From contig NZ_AP024523.1 of the NCBI RefSeq assembly GCF_024346585.1, forward strand, positions 1,125,001 through 1,189,000: a stretch of 64,000 bases of DNA, read 5' to 3'. Both the position numbers and the translations under genes were made by a program. This document shows positions 16,310 through 23,859 of this stretch, one piece after another (position 1 is the stretch's first letter; each line of letters starts with the position of its first letter). Under the pieces are notes generated by a model. The model was not told the origin of the DNA. It was given only the letters and a program-made list of their open reading frames with translations, and did not search any database. The stretch comes from Streptococcus toyakuensis (GTDB taxonomy: Bacteria > Bacillota > Bacilli > Lactobacillales > Streptococcaceae).

Positions 16310-17580
16310 ACAGTCATACCTCCTGACTTGAATAATACTGTATAGCAAAAATAACGTAGGGCGTCCATTGCGTGGTCGAACTGTTTGATAGGCTTGTCCT
16401 CGCCATTCGCAGAGGCTTTCTCGTCCCAGACATAAGCGTGGAACTCTTTCAGCGTATTCACACAATTCTCATGTACTGCTATTTTCTCTTGGCCTAGCAT
16501 AGACCCAACAAAACGAATGCCTTCAAGGACATTATTTCTAGCTTTTTTGATTTTATATCCTCGCTTCTTCAATTCAGCAATGAATGAAGCAGCAGACGGG
16601 TCAATAATAATACGTTCGATGTTCGTATCTCCTAACCAAGCAGTTAGATCATCAGCGTACTCAGCATTGGTTTTTTGTACGTTCTCATCACGACCTGAGT
16701 AATAGTATTCCCTTGTCAAGTAATACTTGCCATTGATGTCTTTTTCCCATAAAAGAAAAACGGTCGCATTTTGCGTACCGTAGTCGACTGAAACATATTT
16801 GCCCAGCTTGCTCATTTCTGGCAAAGTTGATACAACATGCTTATCCTTACTGAACATATCGTAGACAATACCTTCTGCAACCGTCCAAAGACCTTGGATG
16901 TAGCGCTGATAGAAAACACCTTGATATTGACTTCTATAACGTTTCTTGATGTTCTCTGAAAGAGAAAGGTTATCGTCCATATCAAAATGCAGATAAAGCA
17001 TATTCTTAGTTTCCGCTTTGTCTATCCAGTTGACTTTAAACCAATGATAAGGTCCGTCTGGGTTGCAGTTGAACCACCACTTGGAACCTGTAACAGAGCA
17101 CCGCCCTGTGCCTTGGTTAACAAACGACTCAGGCATAAGCGCTACTTCATCGAAGAAAATACCTGCCAATGTCAAACCTTGAATAAGATCCTGTGAACTC
17201 TCGTCCTTACCACCAAAGATATAAAAATCATTCGACACATCGCCTTTTGAGATTTCTATCAGGTTATCCGTCCGATGATAGACGTAGCTAAAACCTCTTG
17301 ACTGTATCATAACCAACAACAGTTTCAGAACGTTACGATTGAAAGAGCCAATTGTCTTACCACACATCGCAAAGTTCTGATGGTTGAATGATGTCATCGC
17401 CCAGATGACAAACGCTAGGCTCATAGAGACAGTCTTACCAGAACGGATAGCGCCATCTGCGATAATACCCTCCGACTTATGAACTGGAGAATTCCAAAGC
17501 CACCAACTTAGCACCTTATTCTGTTTTCTGCTAAAAGGTTGGAATTCGAATGTACTGGTCTTTATTTTTCTTCTCGCCAC
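16300..17580 (-). CDS. Terminase large subunit (PBSX / XtmB family)
   Basis: 426 aa. Walker A 'GAIRSGKTVS' near residue 43, Walker B 'LAGIFFDEVALM' near residue 140, and a C-terminal RuvC-like nuclease with 'SVDYGTQNATVFLLWE', 'IIIDPSAASF' and 'DHAMDALRYF' acidic residues. It pumps DNA through the portal and cuts the concatemer. It overlaps the small subunit gene by 19 bp. Confidence 0.97.
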   Translation of the reverse strand: MARRKIKTSTFEFQPFSRKQNKVLSWWLWNSPVHKSEGIIADGAIRSGKTVSMSLAFVIWAMTSFNHQNFAMCGKTIGSFNRNVLKLLLVMIQSRGFSYVYHRTDNLIEISKGDVSNDFYIFGGKDESSQDLIQGLTLAGIFFDEVALMPESFVNQGTGRCSVTGSKWWFNCNPDGPYHWFKVNWIDKAETKNMLYLHFDMDDNLSLSENIKKRYRSQYQGVFYQRYIQGLWTVAEGIVYDMFSKDKHVVSTLPEMSKLGKYVSVDYGTQNATVFLLWEKDINGKYYLTREYYYSGRDENVQKTNAEYADDLTAWLGDTNIERIIIDPSAASFIAELKKRGYKIKKARNNVLEGIRFVGSMLGQEKIAVHENCVNTLKEFHAYVWDEKASANGEDKPIKQFDHAMDALRYFCYTVLFKSGGMTVWK

Positions 17581-18245
17581 GTTTCTTCGACTATCCCTTC
17601 TAATGCTTTGATAAAACCATCATCATGAACGTTCTCAGGTTCATTGTCAGGCAGTTTAGATTTCAGAATCTCAATTCTCAATCTCTGCTCCTCTGTAGCA
17701 AGGTTTGAGCGAGTCAATTCATCATATGTTTTAATCATATTTCTAAGTTCTGACTGTATTCTTGCAATTGCAGCTAAAGCCTTACCCTGCTTATCCCAAG
17801 CAGTGTGAACTTCATAGCTTTCTCCGCCTTTTGCTGTGCTTGCAATAAGCATAGTGGTTGTATCATCAACGTCCTGAACGTACAGAATGCGCTGGGCATG
17901 TAAAAGATTAGCATAGGTTAGCTGAATGTTCTCCCAAAGAATATCAATTGGTTGCTTATCTGCCAGTTGCTCATATATCTCATGCACTCCTTGCGGTAGA
18001 TACTTAGCAAACAGACCGTGTTTAAGGGCATTTTGCGAGCCTTTAGGCGCTCCATGACCAACTGCGTTCTTATTCCCTTTGGGTGCACCTCTTGGATTTT
18101 TGGGTGCACCCTTTTTTATACGAGTCCAATTATGCCTACGTTGCCATGATTTGACTGTGTTGATTGAGACATCATGTTTAGTAGCAATGTCTTTGTACTT
18201 CATTCCTGCCTCATAGTCTTTGCGTGCTAGTTCGCTTTTTTCCAT
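17562..18245 (-). CDS. Terminase small subunit (PBSX / XtmA family)
   Basis: 227 aa. Residues 1-40 contain a helix-turn-helix ('YKDIATKHDVSINTVKSWQRRHNW'); residues 42-80 are a glycine/lysine/asparagine-rich 'GAPKGNKNAVGHGAPKGSQNALKHGLFAKYLP' repeat typical of this family. It recognises the packaging site. It is the first protein gene of the late operon, about 600 bp after the proposed late promoter. Confidence 0.94.
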   Translation of the reverse strand: MEKSELARKDYEAGMKYKDIATKHDVSINTVKSWQRRHNWTRIKKGAPKNPRGAPKGNKNAVGHGAPKGSQNALKHGLFAKYLPQGVHEIYEQLADKQPIDILWENIQLTYANLLHAQRILYVQDVDDTTTMLIASTAKGGESYEVHTAWDKQGKALAAIARIQSELRNMIKTYDELTRSNLATEEQRLRIEILKSKLPDNEPENVHDDGFIKALEGIVEETWREEK

Positions 18246-18335
18246 GCCCTCCTCCCTGATTTGTTTATTTTGTAAATCAAAAAAGCCACACGATGTGCGA
18301 CCTTCTTAAGACCTCTCTGCGAATTAAAATCGCAA

Positions 18336-18414
18336 TTGGAACGACAGGACTCGAACCTGCCTACGTTTCAGACCCTTTATAGTCATATCGCTCCACCAAC
18401 TGAGCTACGTTCCA
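18336..18414 (-). tRNA. tRNA-like structure 1, atypical anticodon arm
   Basis: Acceptor TGGAACG/CGTTCCA (7 perfect pairs), U8-A9, D arm GCTC-AGTTGGTG-GAGC, T arm GCAGG-TTCGAGT-CCTGT with canonical T loop, discriminator A. The 29 nt between D and T arms give only a weak GACT/GGTC stem with a 6-nt loop, so no normal anticodon can be assigned. Length 79 nt, no encoded CCA. It lies in the untranslated late leader. It may be a decayed tRNA or a structure kept for another use. Confidence 0.6.
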
Positions 18415-18487
18415 ACTGCAAGGCGACTACTACCTTGCGTGTTAATTAGAAATCAATTTTCTGATTTATTTTTTTGTAGTCATTTAC

Positions 18488-18561
18488 AACCTCTGAGGGG
18501 ATCAAACCCTCTAGCTTATAACTTACCTAGGATATAAGTAGCTACGCAACCATGCGAGGTT
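18488..18561 (-). tRNA. tRNA-like structure 2, possible anticodon CCT (Arg)
   Basis: 74 nt. Acceptor AACCTC/GAGGTT (6 pairs), T arm GAGGG-TTTGATC-CCCTC, anticodon-like arm CTTAT-ATCCTAG-GTAAG whose 7-nt loop would present CCT after U33. The D arm is poor (short CGCA/TGCG) and the flanks TAGCT/AGCTA extend the anticodon stem with a bulge. It is therefore not a standard cloverleaf, and charging is doubtful. Confidence 0.5.
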
Positions 18562-18651
18562 CGGTCGCTTCTGCAACCATTTTTAAGTTAATGAGTGATA
18601 TATGAATGCTAAGCCTACTGCCTACCCCATTCTGGGACACAAACACTCAAA

Positions 18652-18753
18652 TGACAGTAGCTGGAATTGAACCAGCTGGTCTAGCAGTAAAACGCACGCT
18701 TGGTAAAAATTTTAAAGGAGACCCAAACAACCTGCTAACCTGTCCTTACTGTC
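18652..18753 (-). ncRNA. tRNA-like structure 3, enlarged central region
   Basis: 102 nt. Acceptor GACAGTA/TACTGTC (7 perfect pairs), T arm GCTGG-TTCAATT-CCAGC with canonical T loop, discriminator A. The middle is too long for a class I or II tRNA and contains a direct repeat AGGTT-AGC-AGGTT where the D arm should be; I could not find an anticodon arm. It is the first of the three on the late transcript. Confidence 0.5.
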
Positions 18754-18795
18754 TAAGAGGCCGAAACCTCTATATTTTTAGGAGTCCACATGACT

Positions 18796-18836
18796 GTTCG
18801 TTGCCCAATCATTGGATAATACTATTTTAGCACCTT
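18796..18836 (-). promoter_or_regulatory. Probable late promoter region
   Basis: Downstream of the ArpU repeat the minus strand has TAAAAT and TATTAT as -10 candidates but no -35 at proper distance, as expected for an activator-dependent promoter. Position approximate. Confidence 0.45.
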
Positions 18837-18851
18837 TTTCCGTTCCAATTC

Positions 18852-18890
18852 TCCCAAGATTTTCCCAGATTTTTCCCAAGATTTTCCCAG
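18852..18890. promoter_or_regulatory. Tandem 17-bp direct repeat, likely ArpU operator
   Basis: TCCCAAGATTTTCCCAG occurs at 18,852-18,868 and again at 18,874-18,890, 22 bp apart (two helical turns), between the ArpU stop and the late leader. Each copy is itself made of two TCCCA-type half sites, so there are four evenly spaced contacts. Confidence 0.7.
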
Positions 18891-18893
18891 AAA

Positions 18894-19322
18894 TCACTTG
18901 TAAACCAGAAGGTTGCTTGCTTGATAGGACTCCGCGAACTCTAATAGAGCTTTGTTCAATATCCGATAATACTCACTAGATGAGTAGCCTAGTTCTGAAT
19001 AAATACTGTAGTCTTCCCTCCTTTTCTTCCTACAATATCGTTCGATTAGGATACGTGTGTATTCCATATCGGAAAGATTGTTGATTGCTTTAGCGATTAG
19101 TTCTAAATCCTGCTGAGCTGACACTCTACGCACGACCATGCTTTCTACCTGCTTGCTTGTCTGACCACTTGATGACCTTGGCTCCAGCGAGTAGGATATT
19201 GTTATTTTCGGAGCGTATTCTTCTCCAGCTATCCGTCTCAGACGACTGTATTTTTTTAGTACTTTGATAGCTTCCTTTCTGGTTTTCTTTTCATCGATGA
19301 TATCCAATAACTCTATTTGCAC
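18894..19322 (-). CDS. arpU: ArpU-family late transcription activator
   Basis: 142 aa. 'MEYTRILIERYCRKKRREDYSIYSELGYSSSEYYRILNKALLEFAESYQ' is the sigma-like helix-turn-helix of ArpU/RinA-type regulators, which turn on packaging and structural genes. It is the last early gene and lies directly before the tandem repeats and late leader. Length is normal for ArpU. Confidence 0.92.
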   Translation of the reverse strand: MQIELLDIIDEKKTRKEAIKVLKKYSRLRRIAGEEYAPKITISYSLEPRSSSGQTSKQVESMVVRRVSAQQDLELIAKAINNLSDMEYTRILIERYCRKKRREDYSIYSELGYSSSEYYRILNKALLEFAESYQASNLLVYK

Positions 19323-19399
19323 ACGAACTCCTCCTCATGATATAATAGTTATGCGAAACTATACTATGAGGGTCAGCCGGGTGCTGGCTTTTTTCTTGC
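19317..19399 (+). ncRNA. Short promoter-terminator unit opposing ArpU
   Basis: TTGCAC (19,317-19,322), 18 bp, TATAAT (19,341-19,346) on the plus strand, then about 20 nt and a terminator GTCAGC-CGGGT-GCTGGC followed by T6. The RNA would be about 45 nt with no coding capacity. It begins immediately upstream of the ArpU start on the other strand. Confidence 0.5.
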
Positions 19400-19434
19400 C
19401 TTACTCCGTTTTTAGGTGTATACTGTATGTATAC
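19396..19434 (+). promoter_or_regulatory. Promoter and palindromic operator of the MazE/MazF pair
   Basis: TTGCCT (19,396-19,401), 17 bp, TATACT (19,419-19,424). GTATAC-TGTAT-GTATAC at 19,418-19,434 is a perfect inverted repeat over the -10, fitting autorepression by an antitoxin. Confidence 0.75.
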
Positions 19435-19452
19435 AAAGCAAAGGAGAAACAA

Positions 19453-19668
19453 ATGAATACTGTTAAAACTCGTAAGGTTGGGAACTCTGTCACTGTGACC
19501 ATTCCGAAAACACTCAATGTTCCAGAAGGTCAGGAAATGTTTGTCTACAAGGGTGTAGATAATGTCATTGTCCTAGCTCCAAAAATTCCAGACCCATTTA
19601 GTCGTGATGCGGATCTACGCATGGAAGATGACTTCGAGGGGGTGAAATTCCTTGACAGCGAAATATGA
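19453..19668 (+). CDS. MazE-like antitoxin (SpoVT/AbrB fold)
   Basis: 71 aa from ATG 19,453 behind AAAGGAG. Residues 1-48 ('NTVKTRKVGNSVTVTIPKTLNVPEGQEMFVYKGVDNVIVLAP') are the swapped-hairpin DNA-binding fold; the acidic tail residues 50-71 would cover the toxin. It overlaps the toxin gene by 17 bp. It stands on the plus strand inside a minus-strand region, so it is likely expressed in the lysogen. Confidence 0.9.
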   Translation: MNTVKTRKVGNSVTVTIPKTLNVPEGQEMFVYKGVDNVIVLAPKIPDPFSRDADLRMEDDFEGVKFLDSEI

Positions 19669-20005
19669 TTACATCCCAGAAAAACAGGACATCATCTGGA
19701 TTGACTTTGACCCGTCTGTTGGACGTGAGATTCAGAAACGCCGTCCTGCTATTGTCGTCTCGCGTAGAGAATATTCGGAGCGGACTGGATTTGTAGCTGT
19801 ATGTCCTATTACACACGGTCAAAGCAGACTAGAAGAACAAGACCTGCTCGTTCCTGTGCGTTCCAATAAGGTAGACGGCTCTGTCAATCCACTTCAACTC
19901 TATACTTTTGACTTTAGAGAGCGCAGGGCTCAAAAAATCACAACCATGGATACAACCAGTTTTCAGAAGGTTGTCCAACTCTACAACTTCATCTTTGAAG
20001 CCTAG
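19652..20005 (+). CDS. MazF/PemK-family toxin (type II)
   Basis: 117 aa from a TTG at 19,652, supported by GAGGGGG 8 nt upstream. 'PEKQDIIWIDFDPSVGREIQKRRPAIVVSRREYSERTGFVAVCPITHG' carries the MazF core with the conserved Arg and Thr region used in RNA cleavage, and the C-terminus 'KITTMDTTSFQKVVQLYNFIF' fits the family. It is an mRNA interferase held by the preceding antitoxin, and may stabilise the prophage. Confidence 0.93.
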   Translation: MTAKYDYIPEKQDIIWIDFDPSVGREIQKRRPAIVVSRREYSERTGFVAVCPITHGQSRLEEQDLLVPVRSNKVDGSVNPLQLYTFDFRERRAQKITTMDTTSFQKVVQLYNFIFEA

Positions 20006-20025
20006 TCCTTATGAATTGGGCTTTT

Positions 20026-20259
20026 TTAGTTCTTCTCTAATTCCTCAATCAGCCAGTCAAGGTTCTTACGTGCTTTCTTCAGATCTTCAAGACCGTTCTT
20101 CTTTTGGTGTCGTAGTATATACTTCAAGCTGTTGCCTAGATAAAAGCCTTTCAGCTGTTCTGGTGTCATGAAGTTTCTTAAAACATCGATAGATTCCATA
20201 CCATACCGACCTTGGTAGTGGCTTGGTTTGTTTATATTATCAATTATTTCTGGGTCCAT
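20026..20259 (-). CDS. DUF3310 / SaV-like phage protein
   Basis: 77 aa from ATG 20,259, which has GGAGG 8 nt upstream. 'INKPSHYQGRYGMESIDVLRNFMTPEQLKGFYLGNSLKYILRHQKKNGLEDLKKARKNLDWLIEEL' is the whole DUF3310 domain, thought to be a nucleotide-metabolism-linked small fold common in phage early regions. It converges with the toxin gene. Confidence 0.9.
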   Translation of the reverse strand: MDPEIIDNINKPSHYQGRYGMESIDVLRNFMTPEQLKGFYLGNSLKYILRHQKKNGLEDLKKARKNLDWLIEELEKN

Positions 20260-20600
20260 TTGATAGCCTCCAAAAGTTCTAAGATTATTCGGTTCCATTC
20301 TTCAATTGTTGATTCTCTAAAATCAAACTGAGACATCATTTCAGCTCTTTTGAATAATGCCCTCTTAAAGAATGAAGTTTTTTTAGAAAAAACCACATCA
20401 TCTGTTTTGAATTCGGTTATGATTTTCTTCCCATATCCCTCTATCTCAACATGGACTCTTGTTTTTCTATAGAGAGGTAGAGGCTCCGCCCAAACACTTC
20501 CTTTCAAGTCTGATTCATCGACTTTTTTAAGCATTAACGATATTTTCTTAGTTTCACTCTCTTTTTTAGCGCCACTGAAAGGGTATCTTTTTGGTCTCAT
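20244..20600 (-). CDS. Phage hypothetical protein, 118 aa
   Basis: Basic protein beginning MRPKRYPFSGAKKESETKKISLML, with a central beta-rich stretch 'RKTRVHVEIEGYGKKIITEFKTDDVVF'. It overlaps both neighbours by a few codons, so it is surely translated. I recognise no domain. Confidence 0.78.
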   Translation of the reverse strand: MRPKRYPFSGAKKESETKKISLMLKKVDESDLKGSVWAEPLPLYRKTRVHVEIEGYGKKIITEFKTDDVVFSKKTSFFKRALFKRAEMMSQFDFRESTIEEWNRIILELLEAIKWTQK

Positions 20601-20992
20601 TCCTTATCCTCCATAAGTTCAGGGTTCTCGTAGATGTTGCCTTGAAGGTATACATTGCAGTTTTCAATACAGTCAAATAGATTATCCCAGACCTCTTTTT
20701 CTGTGCGTATATCTAACAACTTAAACATACCTTTATCAAAGACAATCTTTGCGCTACCACTATCTTCAAATTCGTCCCAATAGGTCCAGAGGATAATATC
20801 TCCTTCAAAAAGTTCTTTGCCAAGCTCATCACTAAGTCCTGTTGATTGCATGAGCACTAAATCTTCCGCTGAAACCATGTAAGTAATTCCATCTCCAATA
20901 CAATATAGCTCATCTTCAAGCCAACTGATGTGGTCAATTTCATTATCCATTTCTTGCCTTTTCTTTATCCACGCTCTATATCTTGGTATCAT
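20597..20992 (-). CDS. YopX-family protein
   Basis: 131 aa. 'PRYRAWIKKRQEMDNEIDHISW', 'QSTGLSDELGKELFEGDIILW', 'GNIYENPELMED' are the ordered YopX motifs. The family is widespread in Gram-positive phages; its biochemical role is unknown. It is coupled to the MazG-like gene by an ATGA-type overlap. Confidence 0.92.
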   Translation of the reverse strand: MIPRYRAWIKKRQEMDNEIDHISWLEDELYCIGDGITYMVSAEDLVLMQSTGLSDELGKELFEGDIILWTYWDEFEDSGSAKIVFDKGMFKLLDIRTEKEVWDNLFDCIENCNVYLQGNIYENPELMEDKE

Positions 20993-21480
20993 CCTAAATC
21001 CTCCTCTTTGACAAACGTACCGTCAATCCATTTACCCTTACGGTCTTTGATTTCTTGGTAAGCCAGTTCAAAACATTCCTCGAAGCTATAACCAAGTGCA
21101 TTGCTGATTGATTTTAGATGACCAATCAATAGAGTCAATGATTTTATACGTAAGGTCATAAGTTTCAGATGTTGTTCTGTTTGAATGTTGCTAATACATG
21201 TATTTGCGTACGCGAATGATGTCATAATATCGTTCTTTCTAACATTCTTCGACTCTTCAAAAATACTATCCACATCCACTTTGCTCAGCAAGGCCAGACC
21301 GACAATCACGACTGTACAGTCTCCGATACTATCCTTGGTCAGTTGCTCATTCTTCTTGAGATAGCCAGCGCATAGTTCGCCGAACTCCTCACTAAGCTTA
21401 AGTGACTGCTTGTCTAGTCGTCCACCGTTTTCAAGGTCACGGTCAATAAACCATTGTTTTACGTTTTCTAGTGTGTTCAT
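20989..21480 (-). CDS. MazG-like NTP pyrophosphohydrolase
   Basis: 163 aa, all alpha. 'KLSEEFGELCAGYLKKNEQLTKDSIGDCTVVIVGL' gives the E-E-x-x-E and D ligands for Mg2+ of the MazG/dUTPase all-alpha fold. Phage MazG proteins hydrolyse NTPs/dNTPs or act on stringent response nucleotides. It is about twice the length of the minimal domain because of a C-terminal helical extension. Confidence 0.85.
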   Translation of the reverse strand: MNTLENVKQWFIDRDLENGGRLDKQSLKLSEEFGELCAGYLKKNEQLTKDSIGDCTVVIVGLALLSKVDVDSIFEESKNVRKNDIMTSFAYANTCISNIQTEQHLKLMTLRIKSLTLLIGHLKSISNALGYSFEECFELAYQEIKDRKGKWIDGTFVKEEDLG

Positions 21481-21737
21481 AGTAATATCTCATCCCCTAC
21501 TCTAATCTTCTCAAACTGCTCTCTAGTAACTACGAAAATCCCATAATCTCTGATAGTCACTGTATACAACTTGCCATGTCGTCCTTTTTCAACGACTTTA
21601 CCGAAAATCTCAGCGCCTGCGTTATCAGCCTTGTAGATAACCATCGGCTTCTTTTCTTCCAAATCTCGAATCCTGTCCATCTGCCAGATGTTTAGTCCAG
21701 CAGATAGCAAAATCCAGATTGCGATAAATCGTTTCAT
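21477..21737 (-). CDS. DUF1372 phage protein with N-terminal membrane segment
   Basis: 86 aa. Residues 3-20 ('RFIAIWILLSAGLNIWQM') form a signal or membrane anchor; the rest, 'IYKADNAGAEIFGKVVEKGRHGKLYTVTIRDYGIFVVTREQFEKIRVGDEI', is the DUF1372 domain of streptococcal phages. Function unknown. Confidence 0.88.
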   Translation of the reverse strand: MKRFIAIWILLSAGLNIWQMDRIRDLEEKKPMVIYKADNAGAEIFGKVVEKGRHGKLYTVTIRDYGIFVVTREQFEKIRVGDEILL

Positions 21738-21922
21738 TCTGTGACCTCCTTGCTATCTAATTTTCGTTTTTCAGCTTCCTTCAATCGGTCAATTTTGGTG
21801 CTGACATAAGCCACAGCATGTGATAAAAGAGGGTTAGGGTATAACGGTAGCATTTTGAGTATTCGTTCGTAATACTCAAGTTCTGTCTCTTCTTTAGGAG
21901 TAGTTGTTCTGATTTTAGTCAT
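21734..21922 (-). CDS. Small phage protein, 62 aa, unknown
   Basis: Helical, charged protein beginning MTKIRTTTPKEETELEYYERIL. It overlaps DUF1372 and DUF1642 genes by 4 bp each, so it is part of the same translational chain. No domain recognised. Confidence 0.75.
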   Translation of the reverse strand: MTKIRTTTPKEETELEYYERILKMLPLYPNPLLSHAVAYVSTKIDRLKEAEKRKLDSKEVTE

Positions 21923-22443
21923 TCCTCCACCTCCTCAATCTCAATCCCTGGGCAATCGAATACCCAGCCGAAATCCGCATCTTCTAGTTGTTTGCGAGTG
22001 TGTGCTGAACGAAATTTTTTATCTAGTTTTATATCCGCTAACGTCCAAGCGTCAAAGCGTTTAATAAAGGTTAAGTAACTATATGATGATTCAATCCATT
22101 TAAACCTTACATAGTACCGTTTCTCTTTCTCGACCTCGTATCCATCCAGCCATGCACGGGCGAAGAGATCTCTGTTGGATTTCTTTTGATACCATTCTGT
22201 AAATTCATGGCTTCCATCGCTACAAGCATAATGCAACGCATCCTCTAGTTCTGGGCTTTGTTCTCTTGCTCCTTCAATCACATCCGCCACAAACTGCGAA
22301 ACTTTGACTGGTCGAGGTTCGTCTAGTTGTTTGATTAGATCAATTGCAGTTTCGGTCGGAATGCCTTTGACTACAGTTCCAAACATATTCAAACCATGAA
22401 TCCCGGTTTCTTCAAATTCTTTAATCAATTCCTGCTTATTCAT
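21919..22443 (-). CDS. DUF1642 phage protein
   Basis: 174 aa. The C-terminal part 'SNRDLFARAWLDGYEVEKEKRYYVRFKWIESSYSYLTF...FGWVFDCPGIEIEEVEE' is the hallmark of DUF1642, abundant in streptococcal and lactococcal phages just before the late region. Role unknown. Confidence 0.9.
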   Translation of the reverse strand: MNKQELIKEFEETGIHGLNMFGTVVKGIPTETAIDLIKQLDEPRPVKVSQFVADVIEGAREQSPELEDALHYACSDGSHEFTEWYQKKSNRDLFARAWLDGYEVEKEKRYYVRFKWIESSYSYLTFIKRFDAWTLADIKLDKKFRSAHTRKQLEDADFGWVFDCPGIEIEEVEE

Positions 22444-22454
22444 CTTCTAACTCC

Positions 22455-22970
22455 TCAACTAACCTTGTGGCTTTCCAGATTTCCAAATTCTTGGCCATGA
22501 TTTACAAAATACGAACCAATCAGAATCGCATCGGCCTCGTCGTCTTTGACGTTCAGGTCGAATTCATCAGACACCTTAGCAACTGCCTGCAGCTTCATCG
22601 ATTTTTTGCTACGGTCTTTGTAACTAAACTGCCAATACTTGCGCCAGGTCGAAACATTCACGAAAAATACATTGTCAGCAATCAGTCGGCCAAGGATAAT
22701 GCCTGTCACAATTCCAATACTGATCATGGACTGCTGATTTGGCCCCATGACTGAGTTCTTCTCGACCACAATCGATTCAAAATAGCAGTCGTACTTATGG
22801 AGCGCTCTCGATTGAATCGCTCGCAATTCACTAGCCATGAACCGGCCACGTTCAAAGAACGACTTACTTTTATGTTTTAAGACACCACTCTGGACAAGGT
22901 CAGAGCCGTGAAATACGGCCCAGCCTGTCGCAGTAGTTGAAATGTCTAACGATAATGTCAGAGATTTCAT
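22455..22970 (-). CDS. RuvC-like Holliday junction resolvase
   Basis: 171 aa. 'LSLDISTTATGWAVFHG' holds the first catalytic Asp (residue 9), 'SIVVEKNSVMGPNQQS' the Glu, and 'VKDDEADAILIGSYF' the C-terminal Asp pair of the RNase H-fold resolvase. It would resolve branched phage DNA before packaging. It is unrelated to the cellular ruvC by context. Confidence 0.9.
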   Translation of the reverse strand: MKSLTLSLDISTTATGWAVFHGSDLVQSGVLKHKSKSFFERGRFMASELRAIQSRALHKYDCYFESIVVEKNSVMGPNQQSMISIGIVTGIILGRLIADNVFFVNVSTWRKYWQFSYKDRSKKSMKLQAVAKVSDEFDLNVKDDEADAILIGSYFVNHGQEFGNLESHKVS

Positions 22971-23299
22971 TGTAGTTCTCCCTTGAATCCACAGAGATCA
23001 AATAGGTTTCGTTTATTACTCTCAACAAACTCAAAGAACTTCTGAAGTTCGGCTAAGTGGCGCTTTTCTCTCTTGATTCCAAGGCTCGTATGATACTCTG
23101 TCGGCATTTTCGGTGTCGCCTTAATATCTAACCAGTAGAGAGGCTCAAACACGTCGCCACTTGTATCAAGAGAAGCATCTGCATCTGTATTTCTAAAATG
23201 CATCTGCATATCATATTCAATTTTATTGGTGATCGTGATGGTCTTGTCCACGATTTCAAGTGTGATAGCTGTTCCTGGTATATCGATTTTGTTTAGCAT
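22967..23299 (-). CDS. Phage hypothetical protein, 110 aa
   Basis: Begins MLNKIDIPGTAITLEIVDKTITITNKIEYDMQMHF, beta-rich N-terminus and helical basic C-terminus. It overlaps the resolvase start by 4 bp. No family recognised. Confidence 0.75.
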   Translation of the reverse strand: MLNKIDIPGTAITLEIVDKTITITNKIEYDMQMHFRNTDADASLDTSGDVFEPLYWLDIKATPKMPTEYHTSLGIKREKRHLAELQKFFEFVESNKRNLFDLCGFKGELQ

Positions 23300-23312
23300 T
23301 TATTTTCTCCTT

Positions 23313-23522
23313 TTAAAAAAGTGTTGTTTGCAAAGGGTACACATCTTCAAATGACACTCCGACTCTTAGACAGTCTCGTTTGATGTCCAGTGTAGAGATG
23401 ACGTACTTGACACCATTATTTTTCTTGTCATAGTGTGGATAAGTGTAGCCATCATTTTCTATTTTTTCGATGATTTCAGACTTTGTTTCAGGACAGATTT
23501 CTGTCCAGTTGATCCATTCCAT
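23313..23522 (-). CDS. Phage hypothetical protein, 69 aa
   Basis: Begins MEWINWTEICPETKSEIIEKIENDGYTYP. It overlaps the upstream gene by 35 bp in another frame. Small alpha/beta protein, no recognised domain. Confidence 0.68.
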   Translation of the reverse strand: MEWINWTEICPETKSEIIEKIENDGYTYPHYDKKNNGVKYVISTLDIKRDCLRVGVSFEDVYPLQTTLF

Positions 23523-23709
23523 TTTTATCCTCCCACGATACCGTGCCAGATATTAGACACTCTTTATCCAACCTGCTAGCAAGTGTGGTTCGATTGTAAA
23601 TACCGTGGCTGGTTTCGATACAGTCACTGTAAATATTTTTAATTTGTACAATTTTAAAAAATTCTCCATTTTTAAAAACTTTCACGTAATCGCCTTTTTC
23701 AAGTTTCAT
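23488..23709 (-). CDS. Phage hypothetical protein, 73 aa
   Basis: Starts MKLEKGDYVKVFKNGEFFKIVQIKNIYSDCIET at ATG 23,709, preferred because the residues before it look non-protein-like. The 'GDYVKVFKNGEFFKIVQI' opening suggests a small SH3/KOW-like barrel; this is only a guess from the sequence. Confidence 0.65.
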   Translation of the reverse strand: MKLEKGDYVKVFKNGEFFKIVQIKNIYSDCIETSHGIYNRTTLASRLDKECLISGTVSWEDKNGMDQLDRNLS

Positions 23710-23779
23710 ATTTCTGACCAAACCCCCACGCCTGCCAAATTGTGAGCAAGGCAAGCGTGAGTGAAATTCTTTGCGTCAT
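23699..23779 (-). CDS. Possible 26-aa hydrophobic peptide
   Basis: A frame MTQRISLTLALLTIWQAWGF... ends in a TGA that overlaps the start of the following gene, which fits translational coupling. Its middle would span a membrane. The ribosome site is weak, so it may not be expressed. Confidence 0.35.
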   Translation of the reverse strand: MTQRISLTLALLTIWQAWGFGQKYET

Positions 23780-23859
23780 TCGTCCAAAGTCACATAAGTG
23801 TCACTGACGCATTTTCTAGTTCGCAGTTTTACAAGAATGCCCGGCTTGTTGGTTTTTGA

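Noticed and set aside
18606..18830. 74-aa open frame on the plus strand over the tRNA-like elements
   Set aside because: It runs through tRNA-like structures on the other strand, has no ribosome site, and looks like an antisense artefact.
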